Assembly: GCF_049340185.1 (NCBI RefSeq)
Contig: NZ_JBMPPC010000007.1
Span: 1-64,000 of the forward strand
Source: Undibacterium sp049340185
GTDB lineage: Bacteria; Pseudomonadota; Gammaproteobacteria; Burkholderiales; Burkholderiaceae_D
Direction of reading: 5' to 3'
DNA: 64,000 bases
The translations under genes and the position numbers were made by a program. The notes below the pieces were generated by a model. It searched no databases and was not told the origin of the DNA. It saw only the letters and a program-made list of their open reading frames with translations. Below are positions 29,547-37,788 of this stretch, one piece after another (within the stretch, counting starts at the first letter, position 1; every line of letters starts with the position of its first letter).

Positions 29547-30677
29547 TCAAAACAGATAGCTCACCACCTGATTGATCATCATGCCTCCGGCCATCAACCA
29601 CACAAAGAGTGCCCCGCCCAGCAATAATGGTTTGCTGCCGGCCTTGCGTATCATACTGAGATTCGTGCTCAAACCTAAGGCAACCATTGCCATCGCCAAT
29701 AAACACATATCCACCTGCTGAATCACATTAAGCCAATGCTTAGGTATTGTCAGAATCGAATTGATTGCAACCATCAACACAAAAACAAATGCAAACCAAG
29801 GAACACTGATGATCTGCACCGGTTTCTGATGAGTCATTACCGATTGATCAGACGGCACTCTCTTTTTTGACAAAGTCAGTGATAATAAAAACAGAAACGG
29901 CGCCAGCATCATAACTCGCCCCATCTTCACAACAATGGCTGCATGTTCAGCCTTCTCACCTGCTGCGTGAGCAACGGCGACAACTTGTGCGACATCATGA
30001 ACTGTCGAGCCAACAAAAACACCAAAAAATTCTGCCCTAACAGAGACTAGGTGCAAAGACAGATTCCAATGGTATAAAAGGGGATAGAGCAAGGTTGCCA
30101 TCATGCCAAACATCACGACGGTAGAGATTGCTACACTGACCTCTTCCGGTTTAGCGCTGACGACATTCTCTGTTGCCATGATCGCTGCCGCGCCACAAAT
30201 AGAACTCCCGGCACCAATTAAGATTGCTGTATTTTTATCCAACCCCAGCAACTTCATTCCAAGAAAAATACTCAGGCCAAAAGTAGTGCTCAGAACCAGC
30301 GAATCTATCAAAAAACCACTGATACCGACGTCTGCCAGGTCCTGGAAATTTAAGCGAAATCCATACAACACGATCCCCAGACGTAGCAAATGATGCTTTG
30401 AAAAGCGAATACCTTGTGCGGATTGAGGCGCACCAGCAATGGCGGTCGTGTTACCAGTGGCGATACCTGCAAAAATTGCCAGGCTCAACACGCCAAGACC
30501 ATGTTCAGTCAACCAGGAGAATCGGCCTAGCGATACTACAACAGCGCTAATCATTGCGACTAGCAATAGTCCGGGAAGATATGGCCGAACAAGCGCTGCA
30601 GACAATTGATGTCGATGTAAGCAATTAGCGATACGCATCGATATTGTTGTGCTAGCAGAGTGAAATATGGAAGACAT
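29547..30677 (-). CDS. yeiH: YeiH-family putative sulfate exporter
   Basis: A 376-aa inner-membrane protein with about ten hydrophobic segments. Characteristic regions are HGLGVLSLAIFAGIATGN, LLRLGIVLYGFRLNFQDL, GAGSSICGAAAIMAT and GSTVHDVAQVVAVAHAAG, which define the YeiH/UPF0324 family. The start ATG 30677 gives MSSIFHSAST; an upstream in-frame ATG at 30755 would add 26 residues. It is divergent from a LysR-type gene, the usual yeiH-yeiE arrangement. The export of sulfate or a related anion is a family-level proposal. Confidence 0.88.
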   Translation of the reverse strand: MSSIFHSASTTISMRIANCLHRHQLSAALVRPYLPGLLLVAMISAVVVSLGRFSWLTEHGLGVLSLAIFAGIATGNTTAIAGAPQSAQGIRFSKHHLLRLGIVLYGFRLNFQDLADVGISGFLIDSLVLSTTFGLSIFLGMKLLGLDKNTAILIGAGSSICGAAAIMATENVVSAKPEEVSVAISTVVMFGMMATLLYPLLYHWNLSLHLVSVRAEFFGVFVGSTVHDVAQVVAVAHAAGEKAEHAAIVVKMGRVMMLAPFLFLLSLTLSKKRVPSDQSVMTHQKPVQIISVPWFAFVFVLMVAINSILTIPKHWLNVIQQVDMCLLAMAMVALGLSTNLSMIRKAGSKPLLLGGALFVWLMAGGMMINQVVSYLF

Positions 30678-30759
30678 AGTGAGCTTCTGATTGGTACAGC
30701 ATAATTTTTGAGTGATCAAACAGATCAAGATAGCGCGCAGTGTATGCCACTTCAATTAA

Positions 30760-30783
30760 TAGATAAAACAATTCATTTATCTA
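30760..30783. promoter_or_regulatory. Candidate LysR operator between yeiH and its regulator
   Basis: TAGATAAA (30760-30767) and TTTATCTA (30776-30783) form a perfect 8-bp inverted repeat with an 8-bp spacer. A further TTATCTA half-site lies at 30808-30814. The spacing and T...A ends fit LysR-family sites in divergent promoters. Confidence 0.55.
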
Positions 30784-30832
30784 TAATCAAGATGTAAAAT
30801 AGGTAAATTATCTACGATCAACCTACATCTAA

Positions 30833-31765
30833 ATGCGTCTGACCTTAAGGCAACTACAGATTTTTCTGGCCATCGCCCAGACTGGCAGCACATCGGCTGC
30901 CGCTGATGAGGTTAATCTGTCGCAATCTGCTACCAGTGCCGCGTTAAATGAACTTGAGCATGGATTGGAGATCAGTCTGTTTGACCGCATCGGCAAGCGT
31001 CTCCAGCTCAATGACAATGGTCGTTTGCTCCAGCCTCAGGCAAATCAACTGCTTGATGCTGCACGCGTGATTGAGCAGCAATTTAGCCCGGGCTTCGCGC
31101 AATCCGGTGCAGGATTGCGGCTAGGTGCAAGCACTACTGTGGGCATTTACGTGTTGCCCGCCATTCTCGCTAAAACACACTCCGACTCGATGAGCTATCC
31201 GAATGTGACGATTGCCAACACGGCAGACATTGCGCATGCCGTCGCGAATTTCGATCTGGATCTCGGTTTGATAGAAGGTCCCTGCCATCAGGAAGAGCTT
31301 TATGCAGAGCGCTGGATCAGCGATGAACTCATTATTGTCTGTGCGCCAGAACATCCCATCCTGAATGGCGGTGTTGAAGCAAAAGTGCCTCTCAAGAATT
31401 TACGCAGTGCCCAATGGCTGCTGAGAGAGCCGGGTTCGGGAACGCGTGAGACAGTGGAGCAAGCGCTGTTACCACACCTACATCATCTGAATTGTATCGG
31501 CGAATTCGGCAATTCGGAGGCAATTAAATACGCCGCAGCCGAGGGACTGGGCATCGCTTGCTTATCACGCCGCGTTGTTGCGGACTTATTGAGCATGCGT
31601 AAAATAGTCGAGGTAAAAACCACACTTCCTAAACTTGAAAGAAATTTTTATCTGATTCATCACAGACATAAAATACTATCTGCGCGCCTGCAAGACTTTT
31701 TAACATCGTGCCGCAAGATGTCCGCACCAGATAAGTCTATCCGAACCGAACACAAACAGGAATAA
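30833..31765 (+). CDS. LysR-family transcriptional regulator (YeiE-like)
   Basis: A 310-aa LysR protein. The N-terminal winged helix (about 1-65) has LRQLQIFLAIAQTGSTSAAA, then LSQSATSAALNELE and LFDRIGKRLQL. The substrate-binding domain follows (about 90-295). The effector domain contains NTADIAHAVANFDLDLGLIEG and LLREPGSGTRETVEQAL, typical of YeiE/CysB-like regulators that sense small anions. It is transcribed away from yeiH and probably controls it. Confidence 0.9.
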   Translation: MRLTLRQLQIFLAIAQTGSTSAAADEVNLSQSATSAALNELEHGLEISLFDRIGKRLQLNDNGRLLQPQANQLLDAARVIEQQFSPGFAQSGAGLRLGASTTVGIYVLPAILAKTHSDSMSYPNVTIANTADIAHAVANFDLDLGLIEGPCHQEELYAERWISDELIIVCAPEHPILNGGVEAKVPLKNLRSAQWLLREPGSGTRETVEQALLPHLHHLNCIGEFGNSEAIKYAAAEGLGIACLSRRVVADLLSMRKIVEVKTTLPKLERNFYLIHHRHKILSARLQDFLTSCRKMSAPDKSIRTEHKQE

Positions 31766-31885
31766 TGCAACATCTTCCTACAGATTGATCACCATCCGTC
31801 AGCATGACAATCATAGATGACTGCTATGAATGGCGGTCTTAAGTCAGTGCACAACCTTTCAGAAAATATTTAACCAGCATCACCC

Positions 31886-32734
31886 ATGACCATACAAATT
31901 AACAAAGAAATTAAAGCCTATATTGATCCGCTGACAACCCATGAATATGAGGCACTGGAACGTAGTATTTTGCGCGAGGGCTGTCGTGATGCCCTGATCT
32001 TATGGGGTGATACGCTAATCGACGGCCATAACCGTTATGCAATTTGTCAGCAACATAATTTGCCTTATAAAACAATACAAAACACTTCACTCGATAGTAT
32101 GGAAGATGTCATTCTCTGGCTGATCGACAACCATATCGGACGCCGCAGCGTCACGGATTTTCAGCGTGGCATGCTGGCATTACGCAAAAAAGAAATTGTC
32201 GCCGCACGCAATAAGCCAGCGAGCGACAATACGGCACCAACGCCCGATGAAACCCCGGAGCCAAAGATAAAAAATACGCGCGAAGACATCGCCAAATCCG
32301 CCGGAATCAGCAGCAATGCCATCACGCAAATTGAGAAAATTCAGAAGGCGGCAAGCTCCGCATTAGTCAATGCGGTCCGCGCTGGAACCATCTCTATTAG
32401 CGCCGCCGCGGCTATTGCCTCCTTACCGGAGGCGCAACAAGCCGACGCCGTCGCAGGCGGCCGTAAAGAGTTACAACAGGCCGCCAGACTTGCGCGCGAG
32501 ATCAAAGCAGCAAGCCGGCCTGTCAAATTAATAAAAAATGAAGCTCCGGAACATAGCACTTCACAAGACGATGCTCAGGTGCAAAGTATGGATAGTAATC
32601 CTAGCGCCTCAGCGGCTCTTGCGGATCCGGCCGACATCGCAGTCCTGCAACAAAAAATAGCCGAACTGCATGCCGAGAATATGGCTCTTAAAGCGCGCGT
32701 GGCAGAACTGACCTTGGCTTTAAACGCTGACTAA
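31886..32734 (+). CDS. ParB/Srx-fold protein
   Basis: A 282-aa protein with an N-terminal ParB-like domain (about 8-110) including the nucleotide-binding loop DALILWGDTLIDGHNRYAIC. A central helix-turn-helix segment reads TREDIAKSAGISSNAITQIEKI (about 130-155). The tail is Ala-rich, with a C-terminal coiled coil (about 245-280, IAVLQQKIAELHAENMALKA). No ParA gene is adjacent. It may regulate transcription or be a domesticated partition-like factor; its position just upstream of minCDE is interesting, but no functional link is visible. Confidence 0.75.
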   Translation: MTIQINKEIKAYIDPLTTHEYEALERSILREGCRDALILWGDTLIDGHNRYAICQQHNLPYKTIQNTSLDSMEDVILWLIDNHIGRRSVTDFQRGMLALRKKEIVAARNKPASDNTAPTPDETPEPKIKNTREDIAKSAGISSNAITQIEKIQKAASSALVNAVRAGTISISAAAAIASLPEAQQADAVAGGRKELQQAARLAREIKAASRPVKLIKNEAPEHSTSQDDAQVQSMDSNPSASAALADPADIAVLQQKIAELHAENMALKARVAELTLALNAD

Positions 32735-32977
32735 GGCTCTCGTCGCGACGACAAAAACGACAGATCGGCTCGATAATTTGCATAGGTTTTTGAAAAAAAT
32801 TCTCCGGCAAAGGCAATTGCCAGCCTATTTTTTAATCGGATTGCAAGCGGATTTCGCTTATTTTTTTTGCAGTTTTAGCGAGACTTAGACCACAACGACC
32901 GGGATAAGTCTTTTACAATAGCCGTTATTCTTTCGCCTGTTCAGACCGTCGCATTGCCACCTTACTGATTATTTACT

Positions 32978-33745
32978 ATGCAAAATAGCCTGACGCACAA
33001 GCCTGTTGAAATAAAAATTTCTACCGTTGTCGCCGTTGCGATTATTTTGCATGCCGCGCCCATCGCTACGCTGGAAGCCGCTTTGAAGCAAATGACAGCG
33101 GGTACGCCAGATTTTTTTGACGACGAGTTTGCCGTCATCGATGTAGAAAATATCGCCTCAGAAAAACTAGACTGGCCAGCACTGATCAATTTATTTAAAT
33201 CGTTTGGACTCAATCCGGTCGCCGTACGCAATGCGCAGGAAAGCGATTACAGCACAATACGCAGCCACGGCCTGAGTATCGACGTGGTCAGCAAGCCACG
33301 TCCAGAACTCACCAGCCCGACTCCGGTTACGACAGCGACTGCAGTGGAAATCGTCGCTGAGAAACCGGTTCCCGCGACAGCACCACAAATTATCCACAGC
33401 AATACACCGGCAATGGTGATCGACACACCGGTGCGTGCGGGGCAGCGTATTTACGCGCGCGGGGCAGATCTGATCATTACCGCATCGGTCAATAATGGCG
33501 CCGAGGTCATTGCTGATGGCAGCATTCATATCTACGCACCCTTGCGCGGGCGGGCTCTGGCTGGTGCTACGGGCAATACCGATGCGCGTATTTTTGCACT
33601 GTCAATGGAGGCTGAATTGGTCTCTATTGCAGGGATCTACCGCACGTTTGATGATGGCTTTCCGGCACTGCTGCCTAACCATCCCGTACAAATCAAGCTG
33701 ATTGGTGACAGTATTGAAGTATCATCCGTAAAATCAGCTGGTTAA
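32978..33745 (+). CDS. minC: Septum site-determining protein MinC
   Basis: MinC blocks FtsZ assembly away from mid-cell. The 255-aa protein has an N-terminal FtsZ-inhibiting domain (about 1-105) and a Pro/Thr/Ala linker (about 110-145). The C-terminal beta-helix (about 148-255) has GQRIYARGADLIITASVNNG, IADGSIHIYAPLRGRALAGA and ARIFALSMEAELVSIAGIYR. The last of these binds MinD. It is the first gene of minCDE; minD follows after 65 bp. Confidence 0.95.
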   Translation: MQNSLTHKPVEIKISTVVAVAIILHAAPIATLEAALKQMTAGTPDFFDDEFAVIDVENIASEKLDWPALINLFKSFGLNPVAVRNAQESDYSTIRSHGLSIDVVSKPRPELTSPTPVTTATAVEIVAEKPVPATAPQIIHSNTPAMVIDTPVRAGQRIYARGADLIITASVNNGAEVIADGSIHIYAPLRGRALAGATGNTDARIFALSMEAELVSIAGIYRTFDDGFPALLPNHPVQIKLIGDSIEVSSVKSAG

Positions 33746-33810
33746 TTATTTAACATTATTCCATCACCGCTATCAGTAGTTTGATTGCTCAAAAATTAAA
33801 GGAGTTCTTT

Positions 33811-34626
33811 GTGGCAAGAATCATCGTTGTGACATCCGGTAAGGGCGGCGTAGGAAAAACGACTTCCAGTGCCAGCTTTGCGTCTGGTCTGGCCATGCGG
33901 GGACACAAAACCGCCGTACTCGATTTTGACGTGGGTCTACGTAATCTGGATTTGATCATGGGCTGCGAACGGCGTGTCGTCTATGATTTAGTGAATGTCA
34001 TCAGCGGCGAAGCAAGTCTGAATCAGGCACTGATCAAGGACAAGCATTGCGATAATTTGTTTATCCTGCCCGCCTCGCAAACCCGCGACAAGGACGCGCT
34101 GACAGAAGAAGGCGTTGAGCGTGTCTTAACGGATCTCGCCAAAATGGATTTTGAATACATCATCTGCGACTCGCCTGCTGGCATTGAACGCGGTGCGGTC
34201 ATGGCGCTGACATTCGCTGATGAGGCGATCGTCGTGACTAACCCAGAGGTGTCTTCCGTACGTGACTCCGACCGTATTCTGGGCATCATTCAAGCGAAGT
34301 CAAAACGCGCGCAGGAAGGCGGCGAGCCCGTGAAAGAACATCTATTGATCACCCGCTACTCACCAAAACGTGTTGAGGCTGGTGAGATGCTGTCCTACAC
34401 GGACGTGCAGGAAATTTTGCGCATTCCTCTGATCGGTGTGATTCCAGAATCAGAAGCGGTGCTGCATGCATCAAATCAAGGTAATCCGGCCATCCATATG
34501 AAGGGAAGCGATGTGTCGGATGCATACGAAGATGTGATTTCACGTTTTCTCGGTCAAGAAGTGCCCCTGCGTTTTATCAATTACGAAAAACCAGGTCTGC
34601 TGCAACGGATTTTTGGAGGTAAGTAA
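33811..34626 (+). CDS. minD: Septum site-determining protein MinD
   Basis: MinD is the membrane-bound ATPase that carries MinC and oscillates with MinE. The 271-aa protein begins with GTG at 33811, preceded by AAAGGAG, giving MARIIVVTSGKGGVGKTTSS (deviant Walker A). It also has DFDVGLRNLDLIMGCERR, ICDSPAGIERGA (Walker B-like) and the C-terminal amphipathic membrane helix FLGQEVPLRF...PGLLQRIFGGK. minE starts one base after the stop. Confidence 0.97.
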   Translation: MARIIVVTSGKGGVGKTTSSASFASGLAMRGHKTAVLDFDVGLRNLDLIMGCERRVVYDLVNVISGEASLNQALIKDKHCDNLFILPASQTRDKDALTEEGVERVLTDLAKMDFEYIICDSPAGIERGAVMALTFADEAIVVTNPEVSSVRDSDRILGIIQAKSKRAQEGGEPVKEHLLITRYSPKRVEAGEMLSYTDVQEILRIPLIGVIPESEAVLHASNQGNPAIHMKGSDVSDAYEDVISRFLGQEVPLRFINYEKPGLLQRIFGGK

Positions 34627-34627
34627 T

Positions 34628-34891
34628 ATGGCCTTGCTATCTTTTTTATTCAACAACAAACCTAAGAGCGCCAATACCGCCAAAGAGCGTCTGCAAATCA
34701 TCATTGCGCGTGAGCGTACAAGTCGTGAAGGATATGATTTTTTACCTGCTTTACGAGAAGAGCTGATCGCAGTGATTTCCAAATACACCAAAGTCAACGC
34801 AGACGATATCAAGGTGTCACTGGATCGCCAGGGTAATCTGGAAGTTCTGGATGTCAACGTGGTCTTACCTGATGTAGAGCTACGTAGTTAA
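34628..34891 (+). CDS. minE: Cell division topological specificity factor MinE
   Basis: MinE stimulates the MinD ATPase and drives pole-to-pole oscillation. The 87-aa product shows the N-terminal membrane-targeting and anti-MinCD segment (MALLSFLFNNKPKSANTAKE, RLQIIIARER) and the topological domain ISKYTKVNADDIKVSLDRQ. The start at 34628 follows the minD stop by one base. After the stop, ACACCAGAGCG and CGCTCTGGTGT (34898-34933) form a hairpin without a T-run. Confidence 0.96.
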   Translation: MALLSFLFNNKPKSANTAKERLQIIIARERTSREGYDFLPALREELIAVISKYTKVNADDIKVSLDRQGNLEVLDVNVVLPDVELRS

Positions 34892-35302
34892 TGTAACCAC
34901 ACCAGAGCGGCAGATAATGCTAATCGCTCTGGTGTAATCTGACGCAACTAAGTGAGTCACTGATAAATCGTCTGTTGACCAAGTCCAGATCCAAACTTAG
35001 TTCAATCCTTGTAAGGTATTTGCACAGCCTTTGTACGGTACTTGTCGGGTACTTGTCCATTTATCATTCACACGGATATACCGATCACAGCAAACGTTTG
35101 CGATAGCTTGATAGATATTTAAGATAATAATTTCTATATAGAAATATTTAGTCGTTTTTATGTGCCAAAATAGCATCAAAATGAAGGAAATGCCTATTTT
35201 TTTTGCTCATTCTTTCTAGCTTGCCTAAAATCATTCTTGTGTTAGGTACAATGCTGTATCTTTACTACTCTACGATTGCTCAACCCCAATCTGCGTGCAC
35301 TT
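34892..35302. promoter_or_regulatory. Intergenic region with five 11-bp-spaced YTTG repeats
   Basis: Between minE and the response-regulator gene. At 35008-35062 the tetramer YTTG recurs at 35008, 35019, 35030, 35041 and 35052, exactly every 11 bp. The fuller 11-mers are CTTGTAAGGTA, TTTGCACAGCC, TTTGTACGGTA, CTTGTCGGGTA and CTTGTCCATTT. Tandem 11-bp direct repeats are the binding pattern of OmpR/PhoB-family regulators, and the next gene is one. The remaining sequence is AT-rich and likely contains the promoter. Confidence 0.6.
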
Positions 35303-35995
35303 ATGAGAATTGCTGTACTGGACGATGACAATAATCTGCTTGAGCTGGTATGCACCATCTTGACTGCGGCTGGTCATACTTGCCATCCATTCCTCAGCGG
35401 CAAGGAGATGCTGCATAATTTGCGTCGTGATAGCTACGATATGCTGATTCTCGACTGGCAAGTACCGGATTTAAGCGGCACAGAAATTCTGCACTGGGTC
35501 AGAGAAAAACTGTCTCCTAACCTGCCCGTACTATTCATGACCAGTCGTTCTGGCGAAGATGATATCGTTGCAGGCCTGGCCGCTGGTGCGGATGACTACA
35601 TGATCAAACCAGTACGACGCAGTGAACTGGTAGCACGCGTGCAGGCGCTCTTGCGCCGTGCCTACCCATCGCAAACGGTTTCAGAACATCTGCAATTCGG
35701 CATCTACAAGTTTGAAACGCGCGCGGGTCGTGTCAGCATCAATGATGTCCCCGTCGAAATGACACAAAAAGAATTCGATCTCGCGCTGCTGCTGTTCCGT
35801 AATCTCGGACGTCCTTTATCACGTGCCTATATCCTCGAAGCCGTCTGGTCGCGCGACATTGACATCCCTTCGCGCACAATGGATACGCATATTTCCCGCG
35901 TCCGCAGCAAGCTGGAATTACGGCCTGAAAATGGCTACCGGCTCGCGCCCGTCTATAGTTATGGCTATCGCCTCGAACAGGTAACAGCCGAGTAA
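35303..35995 (+). CDS. OmpR-family response regulator
   Basis: A 230-aa regulator. The receiver domain (about 1-115) has AVLDDDNNLLE (acidic pocket), MLILDWQVPDLSG (phospho-acceptor Asp), LFMTSRSGEDD and the Lys of GADDYMIKPV. A winged-helix DNA-binding domain (about 130-228) includes EMTQKEFDLALLLFRNLGRP, SRTMDTHISRVRSKLEL and YGYRLE. The start ATG 35303 gives MRIAVLDDD; the longer frame uses a TTG at 35276. It is the first gene of a three-gene group with a FecR-LysM protein and a CHASE2 kinase. Confidence 0.93.
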   Translation: MRIAVLDDDNNLLELVCTILTAAGHTCHPFLSGKEMLHNLRRDSYDMLILDWQVPDLSGTEILHWVREKLSPNLPVLFMTSRSGEDDIVAGLAAGADDYMIKPVRRSELVARVQALLRRAYPSQTVSEHLQFGIYKFETRAGRVSINDVPVEMTQKEFDLALLLFRNLGRPLSRAYILEAVWSRDIDIPSRTMDTHISRVRSKLELRPENGYRLAPVYSYGYRLEQVTAE

Positions 35996-36062
35996 TATCC
36001 TGCCAGACTCACCTAGCGGCTTAGTCGTGCGAGTCTGGCAGCTGTCCCTTCCGGAGTTTTTC

Positions 36063-37766
36063 ATGCTGACCCTTTCACGCCTGCCGCTGACGCGCACTTT
36101 GCTGTTATCCCTGATGGTCAGTTCTGTCGTCGCCCCCCTCCCCGCTAATGCAGCTAGATCTGCCACGAACAAAGGTGAACCAGGCTCCGTTCTCAGTACA
36201 CCGCCCAATATGACTTATTTCGCGTCCGAGGGTGACACGCTGTCTTCCATCGCGAAACGCTTTACAGAAAAAACACAAAACTGGTCGATACTCGGCAAAG
36301 TCAATCATATCTCGAATGACCGCACTATTCCGGTAGGGTCATTGATTTTGATTCCATTTGAGTTACTGCCGGAAGACCCCAGCGAAGCCAAAGTCTTAGC
36401 GCTGGCAGGCAGCTCCATAGCAACGACATCGAACGGTACGGAAAGCCCGGTTTCACTTGGCAACGTGTACAAAGAAGGCACTCAAATCACCACTGGTAAA
36501 AATGGCTTCCTGACGCTCGTGCTACCGGACGATTCACGTATCTCCATCCCGTCGAATAGCCAAGTCACACTGAGCAAATTGCGTATGACCAAATATACGC
36601 AAAGTCCGCGTACTGAGATCGCGTTATTGCAAGGACGGGTCGAATCCACAGTCACGCCGCTGGAATCGAATAAAGGCCGCTTCGAGGTCAGATCCCCGCT
36701 CGCAGTGGCAGGTGTGCGCGGTACGCATTTCCGGGTTGGCCTCAACGACAATGGCATTGCCAACGAGGTCTTGTCAGGTGGCGTCGCCGTCGGCAATACA
36801 AAAAAACCCAATACGCTGGTACTGCCAGCGGGTAAAGGTAATGTGGTCAGTCAGGAAGGCGTAGGCAAACCCGTTGATTTATTACCACCACCAAGTCTAG
36901 TCAGCGGCTATCAGTTACAGGATCGCCCGACTATCGTCTTTACTCTGGATAAGACAAAAGAAGCGGCGAGTTATCACCTGCAAATAGCCAACGATGCACA
37001 AGCACAAAATATCGTGATGGAAGCACGTTCAGCAGAGAACCGTTTTAAATTTGATGGTCTGCCTGACGGTAATTACTTCGTACGCGCCAGTGCAATCGAT
37101 ACACTCGGTCTGGAAGGTTTACCGCTGACACAGGCGTTCACGTTAAAAGCACGTCCAGAACCCCCATTCAACGTGCAACCGAAAGCCAAATTACGCGCAG
37201 AAAAAGTTGATTTTGTCTGGACCGAGTCTGCCGACGCCAAGGCCTACCATTTGCAAGTCAGCAGCGACGCCTCATTTAAACAAATCGTTCTCGATCAAAC
37301 CGAGATCAAAGAAGTACAGTTCAGCGCCGACAAGATCGCTAATGGCAAATATTACTGGCGTGTCGCAACGATTGCTCAAGTCAATGACAAAGCCGATCAA
37401 GGCCCTTACAGTGATGTACAAGCATTTACCCTGATGCCGCCACAGACCATGAACGCGCCGGCCGATGATGGCAGCAATCAATTGTCATTCAATTGGCCAT
37501 CCGAACCAGGCCAGAAGTTCCTGATTCAGATCGCCCTTGATGCCGCATTCAACAATGTCTATCTGTCCAAAGAACTGGATCAGGCAGAGTTACGCATTCC
37601 CCGCCCTGATTCGGGGCTGTATTTCATTCGCGTGCGTGCTACCGATGCGGATGGTTATGTCGGTGCCTTCACCGCCACGCAAAAGTTGAACATTTTTACC
37701 CGCTGGACCACCAGTAGCGGAGAACCGATTCAATCCGGCAGCGGCATTGTCAAGCCAGGATTTTAA
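36063..37766 (+). CDS. Secreted LysM and FecR-domain protein
   Basis: A 567-aa periplasmic or surface protein with a signal peptide (MLTLSRLPLTRTLLLSLMVS, cleavage near ANA-ARS). The LysM domain (about 50-100) includes YFASEGDTLSSIAKRFTEKT and binds peptidoglycan. A FecR domain (about 130-240) has GFLTLVLPDDSRISIPSNSQ and SPLAVAGVRGTHFRVG. Two or three fibronectin-like beta domains follow (about 290-555). CCGGAG precedes the ATG at 36063. It lies between the response regulator and the CHASE2 kinase and may pass an envelope signal to that kinase. Confidence 0.9.
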   Translation: MLTLSRLPLTRTLLLSLMVSSVVAPLPANAARSATNKGEPGSVLSTPPNMTYFASEGDTLSSIAKRFTEKTQNWSILGKVNHISNDRTIPVGSLILIPFELLPEDPSEAKVLALAGSSIATTSNGTESPVSLGNVYKEGTQITTGKNGFLTLVLPDDSRISIPSNSQVTLSKLRMTKYTQSPRTEIALLQGRVESTVTPLESNKGRFEVRSPLAVAGVRGTHFRVGLNDNGIANEVLSGGVAVGNTKKPNTLVLPAGKGNVVSQEGVGKPVDLLPPPSLVSGYQLQDRPTIVFTLDKTKEAASYHLQIANDAQAQNIVMEARSAENRFKFDGLPDGNYFVRASAIDTLGLEGLPLTQAFTLKARPEPPFNVQPKAKLRAEKVDFVWTESADAKAYHLQVSSDASFKQIVLDQTEIKEVQFSADKIANGKYYWRVATIAQVNDKADQGPYSDVQAFTLMPPQTMNAPADDGSNQLSFNWPSEPGQKFLIQIALDAAFNNVYLSKELDQAELRIPRPDSGLYFIRVRATDADGYVGAFTATQKLNIFTRWTTSSGEPIQSGSGIVKPGF

Positions 37767-37788
37767 GGATTAGCACGCCAACCATCCG

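Noticed and set aside
34898..34933. Hairpin after minE as a confident terminator
   Set aside because: The 11-bp stem is good but no T-run follows on either strand, so I mention it only in the minE entry.
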